Shown here piece after piece: positions 17,366 to 27,056 of a stretch of 64,000 nucleotides of DNA. The notes beneath the pieces were generated by a model. That model made no database searches, was not told where the DNA came from, and saw only the letters and a list, made by a program, of their open reading frames with translations. This stretch comes from JALYNX01 sp040902845 (GTDB lineage Bacteria > Actinomycetota > Acidimicrobiia > Spongiisociales > ZC4RG35). Location: assembly GCA_040902845.1 (NCBI GenBank), contig JBBDWM010000029.1:27069-91068 (forward strand), read 5' to 3'. The position numbers were made by a program, and so were the translations under genes. Every line of letters starts with the position of its first letter. Positions within the stretch are counted from its first letter, which is position 1.

Positions 17366-19140
17366 GATCCCATCACGCAACCTCGATCGGCCAGGCTGAG
17401 ATTGGCGAAAGGGTCACTGTCGCCGGATGGGTCCAGCGCCGTCGGGACCATGGCGGCATCGCCTTTCTCGACATCCGGGACTCATCGGGGATCATCCAGG
17501 TTGTCGCCGACCCTGCCACCCATCCTGAGGTCGGAGACCTGCGAATGGAGTTCTGTGTCTCGGTGACCGGAACAGTCCGGCGCCGGCCCGAAGGGACGGA
17601 GAACCCGGAAATGCCAACCGGGATGGTCGAGATCGGCGCCGATGAGATCACGGTTCTTGCGCCCGCCGAAACGCTTCCCTTCATGATCGATGACCGGACC
17701 GATACCGATGAGCGGGTCCGTCTTCGCTATCGGTATCTGGACCTCCGCCGTCCCCGGATGGCAGCCAACCTGCGAGCTCGCTCCCGGGCGACGGCAGCCA
17801 TCCGACGCACGCTCGACGAACAGGGGTTCCTCGAGGTGGAGACCCCGACCCTGATCAATAGCACTCCAGAAGGGGCGAGGGACATGTTGGTGCCTTCCCG
17901 GCTTCGCCCCGGCGAGTTCTACGCCCTGCCCCAGTCTCCCCAGCTCTTCAAGCAGCTGCTGATGATTTCCGGGGTGGAGCGCTATTTCCAGATCGCCCGG
18001 TGTTACCGCGACGAGGACTTTCGGTCGGATCGCCAACTCGAGTTCACCCAACTCGATCTCGAAGGGTCGTTCTGGGGGCGGGACGATGTTCTCGAGGCTA
18101 TCGAATCGGTGTTGGTCGCCGTCGTCGCGTCGTTGCGGGGCGTTGAGTTGCCTAGTCCCTTCCCACGGCTCACCTGGAGCGAGGCGATGGACCGGTATGG
18201 ATCGGACAAACCCGACACCAGATTCGGAATGGAAATCCGGGACCTTTCGCCGCTATTCGTCAGCACCGGGTTTGGGGTGTTCAAGGGGGCCCTCGATGCA
18301 GGGGGCACGATCCGTGGCATCAACGTCGGGGCACGGGACTGGCCCCGGTCCAGGGCCGACGCCCTCACCGAAAGAGCTCGGGAATTGGGAGCCAAGGGCC
18401 TGGTGTGGATGGTGGTGGAAGACGACGGGTCGCTGCGCTCTCCCGTGTCCAAGTTCCTCTCACCCGAGGAGATGACAGGTGTCAAAGCCTCTCTGGAGGG
18501 TGAGTCTGGCGACGTGCTCCTCCTGGCGGCTGATAAATGGAACACCTGTGTGACGGTGCTTGGTGGGTTGCGCGTCGAACTGGGAAGACCCGTCGGCCAC
18601 GAGGAGCTCGCCTTCCTGTGGGTTGTCGACTTCCCTCTCTTCGAAGAAGGAGAGGACGGGTCGCTCACCTTCTCTCATCATCCGTTCACCTCGCCGGTCT
18701 CGCTGGACGAGATGCGGGACAACCCCCTCGGAGCGACTTCCAACGCATATGACGTGGTGGTCAATGGGATCGAGCTTGGCTCGGGATCGGTGAGGATCCA
18801 CGACCCGGCCGTCCAGCGACAGGTGTTCGAGATCTTGGGGATCGACTCCGAGATCGCGGAACGGCGATTCGGCTGGTTTCTCGAAGCCCTTCGCTACGGC
18901 ACGCCACCCCACGCCGGTTTCGCTTTCGGCATCGACCGACTGGTGATGGTCTTGCAGGGCGAGGCATCGATCAGGGAGGTGATCCCCTTCCCCAAGACCC
19001 AAACCGGGGTGGATCCCATGACCGCTTCCCCGACCTGGGTGGAAGACGCCCAATTGGCCGAGTTGGGCATTGCACTGACCTCGGTAGCTCGTGCCCGCCA
19101 GTCGGAGTCGGAGGGTCCTACCGTTGGCTCGGATGACTAG
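17362..19140 (+). CDS. aspS: aspartyl-tRNA synthetase
   Basis: 592 residues from ATG 17362. The N-terminal OB anticodon-binding domain has VAGWVQRRRDHGGIAFLDIRD. Motif 2 is ARCYRDEDFRSDRQLEFTQLD, followed by the bacterial GAD insertion (about 290-415). Motif 3 is GFAFGIDRLVMVLQGE. It charges tRNA-Asp; whether it also charges tRNA-Asn depends on gat genes not in this window. The last 24 bp take part in a tandem repeat that continues downstream. Confidence 0.96.
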   Translation: MRSHHATSIGQAEIGERVTVAGWVQRRRDHGGIAFLDIRDSSGIIQVVADPATHPEVGDLRMEFCVSVTGTVRRRPEGTENPEMPTGMVEIGADEITVLAPAETLPFMIDDRTDTDERVRLRYRYLDLRRPRMAANLRARSRATAAIRRTLDEQGFLEVETPTLINSTPEGARDMLVPSRLRPGEFYALPQSPQLFKQLLMISGVERYFQIARCYRDEDFRSDRQLEFTQLDLEGSFWGRDDVLEAIESVLVAVVASLRGVELPSPFPRLTWSEAMDRYGSDKPDTRFGMEIRDLSPLFVSTGFGVFKGALDAGGTIRGINVGARDWPRSRADALTERARELGAKGLVWMVVEDDGSLRSPVSKFLSPEEMTGVKASLEGESGDVLLLAADKWNTCVTVLGGLRVELGRPVGHEELAFLWVVDFPLFEEGEDGSLTFSHHPFTSPVSLDEMRDNPLGATSNAYDVVVNGIELGSGSVRIHDPAVQRQVFEILGIDSEIAERRFGWFLEALRYGTPPHAGFAFGIDRLVMVLQGEASIREVIPFPKTQTGVDPMTASPTWVEDAQLAELGIALTSVARARQSESEGPTVGSDD

Positions 19141-19249
19141 TGCGGCCGACCGGCGTCTGTTTGCCCGAGATGACAGAGCCCGAGGCACCTATCGTTGGCC
19201 TGAGAGCAACGCGGCCGACCGGCGCCTGTTTGCCCGAGATGTGAAAGCC
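19117..19249. repeat. imperfect tandem duplication at the aspS 3' end
   Basis: Two copies of about 62-64 bp lie at 19117-19180 and 19188-19249. Both begin CCTAYCGTTGGC and share GCGGCCGACCGGCG then CTGTTTGCCCGAGAT. The first copy includes the aspS stop codon. The second ends just before rarA. No gene function is apparent. Confidence 0.75.
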
Positions 19250-19277
19250 AAACCTGGTTCTGACCGACGGAAAACCG

Positions 19278-20642
19278 TTGCCTGATCGAAGGGCAAAGTC
19301 GGCCGCCCGAGACTCTGGTGATTTGTTCTCTGCCCGGGCCGAGGAAGCCGCGGCGCGGTCGGCACCGCTGGCCACCCGAATGCGACCCCGGACGCTGGAC
19401 GAGATCGTCGGCCAGGAGGCGCTGATGGGGGCCGGCGCCGCCTTTCGGAGGGTGGTCGAGTCCGGGCGACCGATCTCGATGCTTCTTTGGGGCCCACCCG
19501 GCACCGGCAAAACCACGCTCGCTCGTGTGGTGGCCAGTTATGCCGACGCCGCCTTCGAGACGTTGTCGGCAACATCTGCAGGGGTCAAGGACATCCGCGA
19601 AGTCCTGGCATCGGCCAGGGGGCGGCTGGAGAAGGACGAGCGTCGAACAGTGCTATTCCTCGACGAGATCCATCGGTTCGCCAAGAATCAGCAGGATGCT
19701 CTTCTGCCCGGTGTCGAGGATGGGACCCTGACCCTCATCGGGGCCACGACCGAGAACCCATTCTTCGAAGTCAACTCGCCGCTGATGAGCAGGATGACTC
19801 TGTTTCGCCTGGAACCGCTCGATGCGGGCGACGTGGAGAATCTGGTCGAGCGGGCGCTTCGAGACGAGGAACGCGGTCTCGGTAGGCAAGGGCTGGTCAT
19901 CGCCAAAGACGCCCTGGCTGAGCTGGCAGGTCGAACCGGGGGTGACGCCCGCCAGGCTCTCAACGCGCTGGAGGTCGCCGCCCTCCTCGCCACCGGTGCC
20001 GAGATCTCGATCGAAGACGTTGCCGAGGCTTTGCAGCGTCGGATCGTCAGATACGACAAGACCGGAGACCGTCACTACGACGTCATCTCAGCGTTCATCA
20101 AGAGTGTCCGGGGGTCCGATCCCGACGCCGCCCTCTACTGGCTCTTCCTGATGCTGGAGGGTGGTGAGGATCCCGAATTCATCGCACGACGCCTGATCAT
20201 CCTTGCCTCGGAGGATGTCGGACTTGCCGACAGCCAGGCCCTGCAAGTCGCGGTGGCGGCTGCGTATGCGCTCGCTTACGTGGGATTGCCGGAGGCCGGG
20301 TACCACTTGACCCATGCCACCCTGTATCTCGCGACCGCACCGAAGTCGAACTCGGTAGGGAGAGCGATGGGGGCAGCCCGGGATCTGGTCAGCAACGGGC
20401 CGGCTGGCGGTGTACCGATCCACCTTCGTTCTACCGGGTATTCGGGAGCGGAGGCTCTGGGGCACGGTGAGGGGTATCTCTACTCCCACGATCACCCCGA
20501 TGGGGTGGTTGCGCAGCAGTACTTTCCTGACGAGGTGCCACCTGAGCCCTTATTCCGCCCCGGCGACCTCGGGGACGAGGAGGAGATCTCGAGACGGCTG
20601 GCCGAGATCGATCGTATCCTGGAACGGAAGGGCCGAACATGA
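19278..20642 (+). CDS. rarA: replication-associated recombination protein RarA (MgsA)
   Basis: 454 residues from TTG 19278. An AAA+ ATPase with RMRPRTLDEIVGQEAL at its start, Walker A LLWGPPGTGKT (72-79), Walker B VLFLDEIHRF (127-130), and sensor 1 TLIGATTENPFFEVNSPLMSR split by family spacing. The C-terminal tetramerisation domain includes DYDVISAFIKS-type sequence (HYDVISAFIKSVRGSDPDAAL). It acts at stalled replication forks. No clear ribosome binding site precedes the TTG, so the exact start is uncertain; the tandem repeat lies just upstream. Confidence 0.93.
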   Translation: MPDRRAKSAARDSGDLFSARAEEAAARSAPLATRMRPRTLDEIVGQEALMGAGAAFRRVVESGRPISMLLWGPPGTGKTTLARVVASYADAAFETLSATSAGVKDIREVLASARGRLEKDERRTVLFLDEIHRFAKNQQDALLPGVEDGTLTLIGATTENPFFEVNSPLMSRMTLFRLEPLDAGDVENLVERALRDEERGLGRQGLVIAKDALAELAGRTGGDARQALNALEVAALLATGAEISIEDVAEALQRRIVRYDKTGDRHYDVISAFIKSVRGSDPDAALYWLFLMLEGGEDPEFIARRLIILASEDVGLADSQALQVAVAAAYALAYVGLPEAGYHLTHATLYLATAPKSNSVGRAMGAARDLVSNGPAGGVPIHLRSTGYSGAEALGHGEGYLYSHDHPDGVVAQQYFPDEVPPEPLFRPGDLGDEEEISRRLAEIDRILERKGRT

Positions 20643-20661
20643 CCGTTACCCTGGTGTCATA

Positions 20662-20850
20662 TTGAGGCGTTCCTTCTGGTTTGTCACCGGTGTCGTCGCC
20701 GGAGGGGTGGTGACCGTCCGGGCCCTCCGGCGCAAACCGACGTTGCGCGACCTGCGACATGCTGCGGTTGCCACTGGCGCTGATGTGATGAACCTGGCGG
20801 CCAAGGCGGTCCGCCCTGATGAAAACCGCCATCGGGCCGACGCTCGTTAA
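20662..20850 (+). CDS. small membrane-anchored protein (DUF6167-like)
   Basis: 62 residues from TTG 20662: a basic start (RRSFWF), one hydrophobic helix (VTGVVAGGVVTVRAL), then a basic amphipathic tail. Streptomyces and relatives carry a small protein of the same build (DUF6167, RRxFWFxxG start) directly before alaS, which matches the position here. Function is unknown. The length is too short for strong evidence, and no ribosome binding site is visible. Confidence 0.6.
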   Translation: MRRSFWFVTGVVAGGVVTVRALRRKPTLRDLRHAAVATGADVMNLAAKAVRPDENRHRADAR

Positions 20851-20883
20851 CCTCGCCCCAAGTCGAACCAGCCAGGCGCCTAC

Positions 20884-23508
20884 TTGGACAGCAACCAGAT
20901 TCGCACGCTTTTCACCTCGTTCTTCGAGGAGAAAGGCCATGTCGTCCGGCCCTCCGCCTCCCTGATCCCGGTTGACCCCACCCTGTTGCTCACCAACGCC
21001 GGCATGGTCCCTTTCAAGCCCTATTTCCTCGGGGAAGAGCCGGCCCCGTTCCAGCGGGCCACCACCGTCCAGAAGGTGGTGCGCACGGTCGACATCGACA
21101 TCATTGGGACCACCCAGCGCCATCTCTCCTTTTTCGAGATGCTGGGCAACTTCAGCTTCGGTGACTACTTCAAGGAAGAGGCGATCGCCTGGGCCTACGA
21201 GTTGGTGACCGAGCGTCTCGGCTTGGATCCCGAGCGGCTCTGGTACACGGTTTATGAGACGGACGACGAGGCCGAGCAGATCTGGATAGACCAGGTCGGT
21301 GTCCCGGCGGGGAGGGTCCAACGCGGGGGCAAGGACAACTTCTGGCAGATGGGCGTGCCCGGCCCCTGTGGTCCATGCTCGGAGATCTTCTGGGACAAGG
21401 GCGAGGCGTTCGGAGCGCCTGGTGGGCCCGTCGGCGGCGGGGAGGACCGTTTTCTGGAGATCTGGAATCTCGTGTTCATGCAGAACATCCAGGACGAGCC
21501 CTATCACGTCGTCGGTGACCTGCCGGCCAAGAACATCGACACCGGGATGGGGCTCGACCGGGTCGCGGTGGTGATGCAGGATGTCCCCTCGGTGTTCGAC
21601 ATCGACACCACCAAGCACATTCGTGATGTGGCAGCGGCCTACACCGGCCTCACCTATGGCGAGGACGAGCTACACGATGTGTCGCTGCGAATCCTGGCCG
21701 ACCATGCTCGATCGGTCACCTTCTTGATCGGCGACGGCGTCATCCCGTCCAATGACGGGCGGGGGTACGTGCTGCGTCGCCTGTTGAGGCGGGCGGTGCG
21801 ACACGCCTGGCAGTACGGAGGTGAGCGCCTCGTTTTCCCCGATCTCGTCGAGGCAACGGTTGAGGTAATGGGTGACTGGTACACCGAGCTTCGGGACAAG
21901 CGAGATCTCATCACCCAGGTCGTCACCCGCGAGGAAGAACGTTTCCGACGGACACTCGAATCGGGTCATCAACTACTCGACGCCGAATTGGGGGGCGACC
22001 CCGAGGCGACTCTCTCCGGTTCCACAGCGTTCAAGCTGCATGACACCTATGGATTCCCGATCGAGCTGACCCGCGAGATCGCGGCAGAGCGTGGCGTCGC
22101 GGTCGACGCGCTGGGCTTCGAGGAGGAAATGGCAGCGCAACGCAAACGGGCCCGGGATGCCTGGAAGGGCGGAGACGACGTGGCAGCCCTGGAGATCTAC
22201 AGGTCGGTTCTCGAAGTGACCGGTCTCACGGACTTTGTCGGCTACGAACAGGAGTCTGCTGAGGGACAGGTGCTCGCGATCGTCGCCGATGGAGAGACGA
22301 TCGACCGGGCGGAGAAAGGCCGGGAGGTAGAGGTGTTTCTCAGCCGCACTCCGTTTTATGGGGAATCCGGTGGCCAGGTGGGCGACACCGGCCTCATCGC
22401 GACGGAGACCGGGACCGGTTCGGTGTCGGACACCCAGCACTCCCTCCAGGGATTGCACGGGCACCGCCTCACGGTCGAATCGGGTTTCATCGCCGTCGGC
22501 CAACAGGCCAACGCAGTCATCGACTCGCCACGTCGGGAGGCGATCAGAAAGAGCCATACCGGGACTCATGTCCTTCATTGGGCTCTTCGTGATGTCCTCG
22601 GGCAGCACGCCAAGCAGGCAGGATCCCTGGTCGAGCCGGGACGGGTCCGCTTCGACTTCTCTCATTTCGCGCAGGTGGCTCCAGAGGAGCTCGCCGAGGT
22701 CGAGGCCGAGGTGAACCAGAAGCTGATCGACAATGCCAGGGTGCAGACCACCGTCACCACCAAGGAACAGGCCGAGCAGATGGGAGCATTGGCCTTCTTC
22801 GGGGACAAATACGGCGAGACGGTTCGGGTGGTCCAGGTTGGCGAGTTCTCGATCGAATTCTGCGGGGGCACCCACACCCATTCCTCGGCACAGGTCGGGC
22901 CCCTGCTCATCACCTCCGAGTCGTCGATCGGCTCCAATCTGAGGAGGCTGAACGCCCTTACCGGGATGGCCGCCTATCAGCGGATCGCCGACATCAGGGA
23001 CGGCATGGATCGGGCGAGCCAGCTGCTCAAGGTTGGGGCGTCTGAGATGCCGGCCCGCGTCGAATCCCTGCTGGAGCGAGTAAGTGGTCTGGAGAAGGAG
23101 CTCGACACGATTCGCACCCAACAACGGGGCGAGCTTGCCGTTGAATTGGCCTCTGCTCCGAGGAAGATCGGTGACGCATCGCTGGTGGTGGCCGCGGTCG
23201 CAAACCTCGATGCCAACTCCCTTCGTCAGCTGGCCCTAGGGATCAGAGATCGACTCGGTGCCAGTTCGGTCGTCGTCGTCGGGTCGGAGCATGTTGGCAA
23301 AGGGGTTCTGATCGGGCTCGTCTCCAAGGACCTCGTCGAGAACGGGGTGTCCGCGGCCGACGTCATCGCCGACGCCGCCCGTGAGCTGGGCGGTGGCGGG
23401 TCCCGGGATCCTGAGCTGGCCCAGGCCGGGGGCCAGCACGGTGAGCGTCTTTCTCAAGCCCTCGATTTGGCCCGGGAGGCCGCGGAGCGCGCCCTCGGCG
23501 CTTTGTGA
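20884..23508 (+). CDS. alaS: alanyl-tRNA synthetase
   Basis: 874 residues from TTG 20884, supported by the conserved N-terminus (IRTLFTSFFEEKGH) and by synteny. The class II core has LLTNAGMVPFKPYFLG and CGPCSEIFWD. The editing domain carries the HTGTHVLHWAL motif near residue 557 and CGGTHTHS near residue 660, the four zinc/editing ligands. A C-terminal DHHA1 domain follows (VVVVGSEHVGKGVLIGLVSKD, AGGQHGERLSQAL, with GGGGSRDPELAQAGG). A TAACCT at 20849-20854 may be the promoter -10 element. It overlaps ruvX by 4 bp. Confidence 0.96.
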   Translation: MDSNQIRTLFTSFFEEKGHVVRPSASLIPVDPTLLLTNAGMVPFKPYFLGEEPAPFQRATTVQKVVRTVDIDIIGTTQRHLSFFEMLGNFSFGDYFKEEAIAWAYELVTERLGLDPERLWYTVYETDDEAEQIWIDQVGVPAGRVQRGGKDNFWQMGVPGPCGPCSEIFWDKGEAFGAPGGPVGGGEDRFLEIWNLVFMQNIQDEPYHVVGDLPAKNIDTGMGLDRVAVVMQDVPSVFDIDTTKHIRDVAAAYTGLTYGEDELHDVSLRILADHARSVTFLIGDGVIPSNDGRGYVLRRLLRRAVRHAWQYGGERLVFPDLVEATVEVMGDWYTELRDKRDLITQVVTREEERFRRTLESGHQLLDAELGGDPEATLSGSTAFKLHDTYGFPIELTREIAAERGVAVDALGFEEEMAAQRKRARDAWKGGDDVAALEIYRSVLEVTGLTDFVGYEQESAEGQVLAIVADGETIDRAEKGREVEVFLSRTPFYGESGGQVGDTGLIATETGTGSVSDTQHSLQGLHGHRLTVESGFIAVGQQANAVIDSPRREAIRKSHTGTHVLHWALRDVLGQHAKQAGSLVEPGRVRFDFSHFAQVAPEELAEVEAEVNQKLIDNARVQTTVTTKEQAEQMGALAFFGDKYGETVRVVQVGEFSIEFCGGTHTHSSAQVGPLLITSESSIGSNLRRLNALTGMAAYQRIADIRDGMDRASQLLKVGASEMPARVESLLERVSGLEKELDTIRTQQRGELAVELASAPRKIGDASLVVAAVANLDANSLRQLALGIRDRLGASSVVVVGSEHVGKGVLIGLVSKDLVENGVSAADVIADAARELGGGGSRDPELAQAGGQHGERLSQALDLAREAAERALGAL

Positions 23509-23909
23509 GCCGCTATCTCGGGGTCGATGTCGGAGCGAAGCGGGTGGGACTCGCATTGTCAGACTCGCTTGGTTTGACGGCCACGCCGCTGGCGGTGGTG
23601 GACAGGGCGGTGGCCGTGGAGGAGATTGCACAACTCGCTCAAATTCACGAGGTGGGTACCATCGTCGTCGGTCTCCCCACCAGTCTCGGCGGTGGTGAGG
23701 GCGTGTCCGCCGCCGACGCCAGAAGTCTCGGCAGCCAACTTGCTGAAGCCATTACAGCCGAGATCGTCTATCTCGACGAGAGATTCACCTCGCGGATGGC
23801 GGAAAGCGCCCTCCTCGAGTCCGGCATGAAGCGTCGAGAGCGCAAAAATACCATCGACAAGGTGGCGGCGGCCATCATCCTCCAGGACTATCTCAACTCT
23901 TTGAAATGA
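23505..23909 (+). CDS. ruvX: Holliday junction resolvase-like protein RuvX (YqgF)
   Basis: 134 residues from GTG 23505. The RNase H-like fold is marked by LGVDVGAKRVGLALSD, IVVGLPTSLGGGEG, YLDERFTSRMAE and the terminal acidic motif DKVAAAIILQDYL. YqgF proteins act in 16S rRNA 5' end processing in E. coli, and a resolvase role has been proposed. It lies between alaS and mltG and overlaps both, the conserved actinobacterial order. Confidence 0.92.
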   Translation: MSRYLGVDVGAKRVGLALSDSLGLTATPLAVVDRAVAVEEIAQLAQIHEVGTIVVGLPTSLGGGEGVSAADARSLGSQLAEAITAEIVYLDERFTSRMAESALLESGMKRRERKNTIDKVAAAIILQDYLNSLK

Positions 23910-25006
23910 CTTTCGAACCAATACCCGAGCCCTCACCATGGGCCCGAGCCGCGCGGATGATCGCCATTGCCGGTCTCGTCGTGCTTTCCGGCGTTGCAGT
24001 CGTGGGTGGGGCCTCATACCTCGGGCGGGTGGTGGGCTCGTCGATCAATTCAGACGATGCCACCGCCGGTCTTGTCGATGTGGTTCCCGGTCAGGAAGTG
24101 ACCGTGGAGATCCCCAGCGGGTCGAGCGCCAAGGACATCGCTGCGATCCTTGCCGCTCAGGGAGTGGTTCGCTCGGCGCTTGAATTCGAAGTGGCGGTCC
24201 GCAACAACGAGGCGGCCGAACGTCTCCAGGCCGGGACCTACAAGCTCGTGACGCTGATGGACCCGGCGGAGGTGGTGGCGGTGTTGGTGGTGGGGCCTGT
24301 GGCCGACGTCTACCGGGTTACGGTCATAGAAGGTCTGCGGGTGGGCGAGATCCTGACCCAACTCGCAGAGGCAGCCGGGATTCCATATGCGGAATTCGAA
24401 GAGGTCCTGTTGTCGGGCGATGTTTCCACGTCCCTGCGAACCATGCCCGCCGAGATGACCCTCACCGATTGGGAGGGGCTGCTGTTCCCGGATACATACG
24501 AGTTCTCTCGTGATGCCGAGCCCACCGCGATCCTGCAACGGCTGGCCTCGACGATGGAGCAAAGAGTCGACAGCATCGACTGGTCGGTCATCGAGGGGGC
24601 CGGCTACACCTCGTACGAGGGGCTGATCATCGCCTCGCTCATCGAGACCGAGGTGCTCCTGGATGAAGAGCGCCCCCTCGTCTCCAGTGTCATCCACAAT
24701 CGGCTCGCCATCGAGATGAAGCTCGACATCGATGCCACTGTTCTCTACGCCCTCGGGACCCGCGATATCTCCCAGTTCGACAATGAGGTGGACTCCCCGT
24801 ACAACACCTACCTGGTGGCCGGGTTGCCACCCACCCCGATCGCCTCCCCGGGCCGGTCATCGCTGGAGGCTGCTGCCAGTCCTGATACCACCGAGTTCCT
24901 TTTCTACGTCCTGTCCGATCTCGAAGGGCGCCATGCCTTCGCCGCCACGCTCGAAGAGCACAACGAGAACGTAGCCCGGGCCAGGGCCGACGGGGTGCTT
25001 CCCTGA
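23906..25006 (+). CDS. mltG: endolytic murein transglycosylase MltG
   Basis: 366 residues. An N-terminal cytoplasmic stretch is followed by a membrane helix (about 17-38, MIAIAGLVVLSGVAVVGGAS). A LysM-like region (VTVEIPSGSSAKDIAAILAAQGVV) leads to the YceG catalytic domain with VIEGLRVGEIL, IIASLIETEVLLDEERPLVSSVIHNRL (catalytic glutamate region), DSPYNTYLVAGLPPTPIASPG and HAFAATLEEHN. It cuts nascent glycan strands at the outer face of the membrane and sets their length. It overlaps ruvX by 4 bp. Confidence 0.93.
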   Translation: MTFEPIPEPSPWARAARMIAIAGLVVLSGVAVVGGASYLGRVVGSSINSDDATAGLVDVVPGQEVTVEIPSGSSAKDIAAILAAQGVVRSALEFEVAVRNNEAAERLQAGTYKLVTLMDPAEVVAVLVVGPVADVYRVTVIEGLRVGEILTQLAEAAGIPYAEFEEVLLSGDVSTSLRTMPAEMTLTDWEGLLFPDTYEFSRDAEPTAILQRLASTMEQRVDSIDWSVIEGAGYTSYEGLIIASLIETEVLLDEERPLVSSVIHNRLAIEMKLDIDATVLYALGTRDISQFDNEVDSPYNTYLVAGLPPTPIASPGRSSLEAAASPDTTEFLFYVLSDLEGRHAFAATLEEHNENVARARADGVLP

Positions 25007-25025
25007 TCGCGGGTCGAGACACCGG

Positions 25026-25817
25026 GTGGCGATGAGCGGGGAAATCCGGCTGGTGCTCGTCGGGGACCCGGTGGACCATTCACGCTCACCGGCCATCCAC
25101 AACGCGGCGCTGGCCAGTCTGGGGCTCTCGGGGTCATACGAGGCTCGACGCACCGGGCAGACCGGGCTTCTCGAAGCGATCGAAGACCTTCGGGTCGGAG
25201 TCCTGGACGGCATCAACGTCACTATGCCGCTCAAGACGATGGCCGCAGTTGCGGCGGAGCGGTTGACCGATCTTGCCGCCCGATCGAGGTCTGTCAACAC
25301 GTTGCGGTTTCGAGACGGGGAGACGGAGGGTCATTCCACGGACGCGGCGGCGATGAAAACTCTGCTCCGAAGCAGCCGATTTGGTGCCACCGCACCGATT
25401 CTGATCCTTGGAGCCGGAGGCGCGGCGGCGGCCGTTGTCACTGCCATCGAAGGACGTCAGGTCTATCTGGCGGCCCGACGCGACGACGCGGCGCACAAGC
25501 TGGCGACCCGGGCCGGGTACGAGATCGTTGTCGTGCCTTTCGGGGCCCCAGTCTCGGATGCGATCGTGATCAATGCCACACCCCTCGGGATGAAGGGTGA
25601 GTCTCTGCCGCCTCGGTTGTTGGAGGAAGCCTCGGGGCTCATCGACCTGGCTTATGGTCACACCGACCCGCCGTCCACCGTTCGCGCTCGTGAGATGGGT
25701 GTGCCGGTGGTTGACGGAGTCGAGTTTCTCGCCCTACAGGCTGGAGGGTCGTTCAGTTGGTGGACCGGGCTCGAAGCACCGTTTGATGTGATGCTGCAAG
25801 CTGCCAAAAACGGCTAA
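25026..25817 (+). CDS. aroE: shikimate dehydrogenase
   Basis: 263 residues from GTG 25026; ATG 25032 is an equal alternative. It reduces 3-dehydroshikimate to shikimate. Substrate residues: HSRSPAIHN (S19, S21), catalytic K70 in INVTMPLK, N91 and D106 (STDAAA, where NTD is commoner). The nucleotide loop is LGAGGAAAAVV, and C-terminal FLALQAGGSFSWWTG is typical. It is separated from aroC-aroK-aroB by the DUF4388 and prepilin peptidase genes. Confidence 0.94.
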   Translation: MAMSGEIRLVLVGDPVDHSRSPAIHNAALASLGLSGSYEARRTGQTGLLEAIEDLRVGVLDGINVTMPLKTMAAVAAERLTDLAARSRSVNTLRFRDGETEGHSTDAAAMKTLLRSSRFGATAPILILGAGGAAAAVVTAIEGRQVYLAARRDDAAHKLATRAGYEIVVVPFGAPVSDAIVINATPLGMKGESLPPRLLEEASGLIDLAYGHTDPPSTVRAREMGVPVVDGVEFLALQAGGSFSWWTGLEAPFDVMLQAAKNG

Positions 25818-25877
25818 AGCGCAAGACCCTTGAGACCGAAATGGATGGAAAGGATTGTCGGGCAAGGAGTGAAACAA

Positions 25878-27056
25878 GTGGCTCTTTCTGGAAACCTGGG
25901 CTTCGTACCTCTCGATGAGGTGCTTCGGCTACTGACCCGCTCTGACCAGCAAGGTGCCGTCGACGTCTGGGGTCAAGACGTCCGTGGTCGCATCTTTGTC
26001 AGCAGGAAGGGGATCGGGCTGGCCACCATCTCTGATGACAAGGATCTACGTCGTCATCTGGCCAACTCCGGTTACGTCGACGAGGCCTATCTGAGCTCCA
26101 TCGAATCCGGTGCCACCACGCTGGCCCCGCTGGCCGACAAGGAAGCAGAAATCATCGACCTGCTCCGCGAGATGACCGTCGAGAGCCTCTACCAGATGTC
26201 CCGTCGCGGCTCGTCCTTCGAAGTCACCGAATCTCTCACCACGCCGTTTGCCAGCCCCAGAGCGTTCGAGCTCGAGGCGATCCTCGAAGAGTCGAGACGC
26301 CGGGCCGGGGAGTGGGCCGAGGTGGAGCAGATCATCTCTGATCTCGATGGGGTCATCAGCCTGAACCGCGACCTGGGCGAGCAGGACTCGGTCAAGATCA
26401 GTCGCGACGCGTGGCGTCTCCTTTGTGAGATGGGCTCCGGTGCGTCGGTGCGGACTCTCGCCGAGCGTCTCGGAACCACCGATTTTTGGACCGCCAGAGT
26501 CGCGGCCAGCCTCTCGGACCAACACCTGCTCGTCCTCGCCGCGAGTGTCGTGGAGGAAGAGTCGGCCGAGCTGATTGCGGATGAGCCCTTGCTGTACGAG
26601 GAGCCTGTGGCGCAGGAAGTGGCCCCGGAGATCGAAGAAGTGGCTGCCGAGATCGAAGAGGACAAGGATCCCAACGAGTCCTGGTGGGTCGAGCCCCAGT
26701 CTGGAGAGGGCGAGGTGGCAGTTGCTATCCAGGCCCAAGAGCAGCCCCAGCCGGAGGCGCAGCGCGACAGCCGATTCGGCCAGTTCCGCCACATGGCGGC
26801 GGTCGAAGAGTCAGACGTCGAGCAGACCCAGACCGAGCCCGAGTCCCAGCCTGTCGCATTCGCGCCCCAGGAAGAGTTGGTGCCTGCCCTCGAGACGCCC
26901 TCAGACCTGGACGCTGTCGAGGAAGACACTGAGGCGTTCTTGGAGAAGGTCTTCTCGCAGCTCGAGAACAACGGGCAGCCCGAAGAAGAGGGCCATGGCC
27001 TCCTGCGGCGCCGTCGCCTCGGCTCCGTCCTCAAAGAACTGAATGAGGAAGACTGA
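25878..27056 (+). CDS. DUF4388 (PATAN-like) domain protein with acidic tail
   Basis: 392 residues from GTG 25878, chosen because AAGGAG lies 8 nt upstream and ALSGNLGFVPLDEVLRLL is the canonical DUF4388 beginning; the open frame extends back to TTG 25830. Residues 1-130 are the DUF4388 domain (QGAVDVWGQDVRGRIFV). Residues about 130-225 look like a helical/winged region. Residues about 230-375 are a low-complexity acidic stretch rich in E, Q and P, and the end is basic (GLLRRRRLGSVLKEL). DUF4388 occurs in signalling and surface-motility proteins; the role here is unknown. The next gene is a prepilin peptidase, so a link with type IV pili is possible. Confidence 0.75.
   Translation: MALSGNLGFVPLDEVLRLLTRSDQQGAVDVWGQDVRGRIFVSRKGIGLATISDDKDLRRHLANSGYVDEAYLSSIESGATTLAPLADKEAEIIDLLREMTVESLYQMSRRGSSFEVTESLTTPFASPRAFELEAILEESRRRAGEWAEVEQIISDLDGVISLNRDLGEQDSVKISRDAWRLLCEMGSGASVRTLAERLGTTDFWTARVAASLSDQHLLVLAASVVEEESAELIADEPLLYEEPVAQEVAPEIEEVAAEIEEDKDPNESWWVEPQSGEGEVAVAIQAQEQPQPEAQRDSRFGQFRHMAAVEESDVEQTQTEPESQPVAFAPQEELVPALETPSDLDAVEEDTEAFLEKVFSQLENNGQPEEEGHGLLRRRRLGSVLKELNEED

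Noticed and set aside
19091..19285. Small frame encoding two AADRRLFARD units
   Set aside because: It begins inside aspS, has no ribosome binding site, and its repetition follows from the DNA duplication.
21973..23124. Long antisense open frame opposite alaS
   Set aside because: Same cause; no domain is recognisable and the alaS reading is complete, including its editing motifs.
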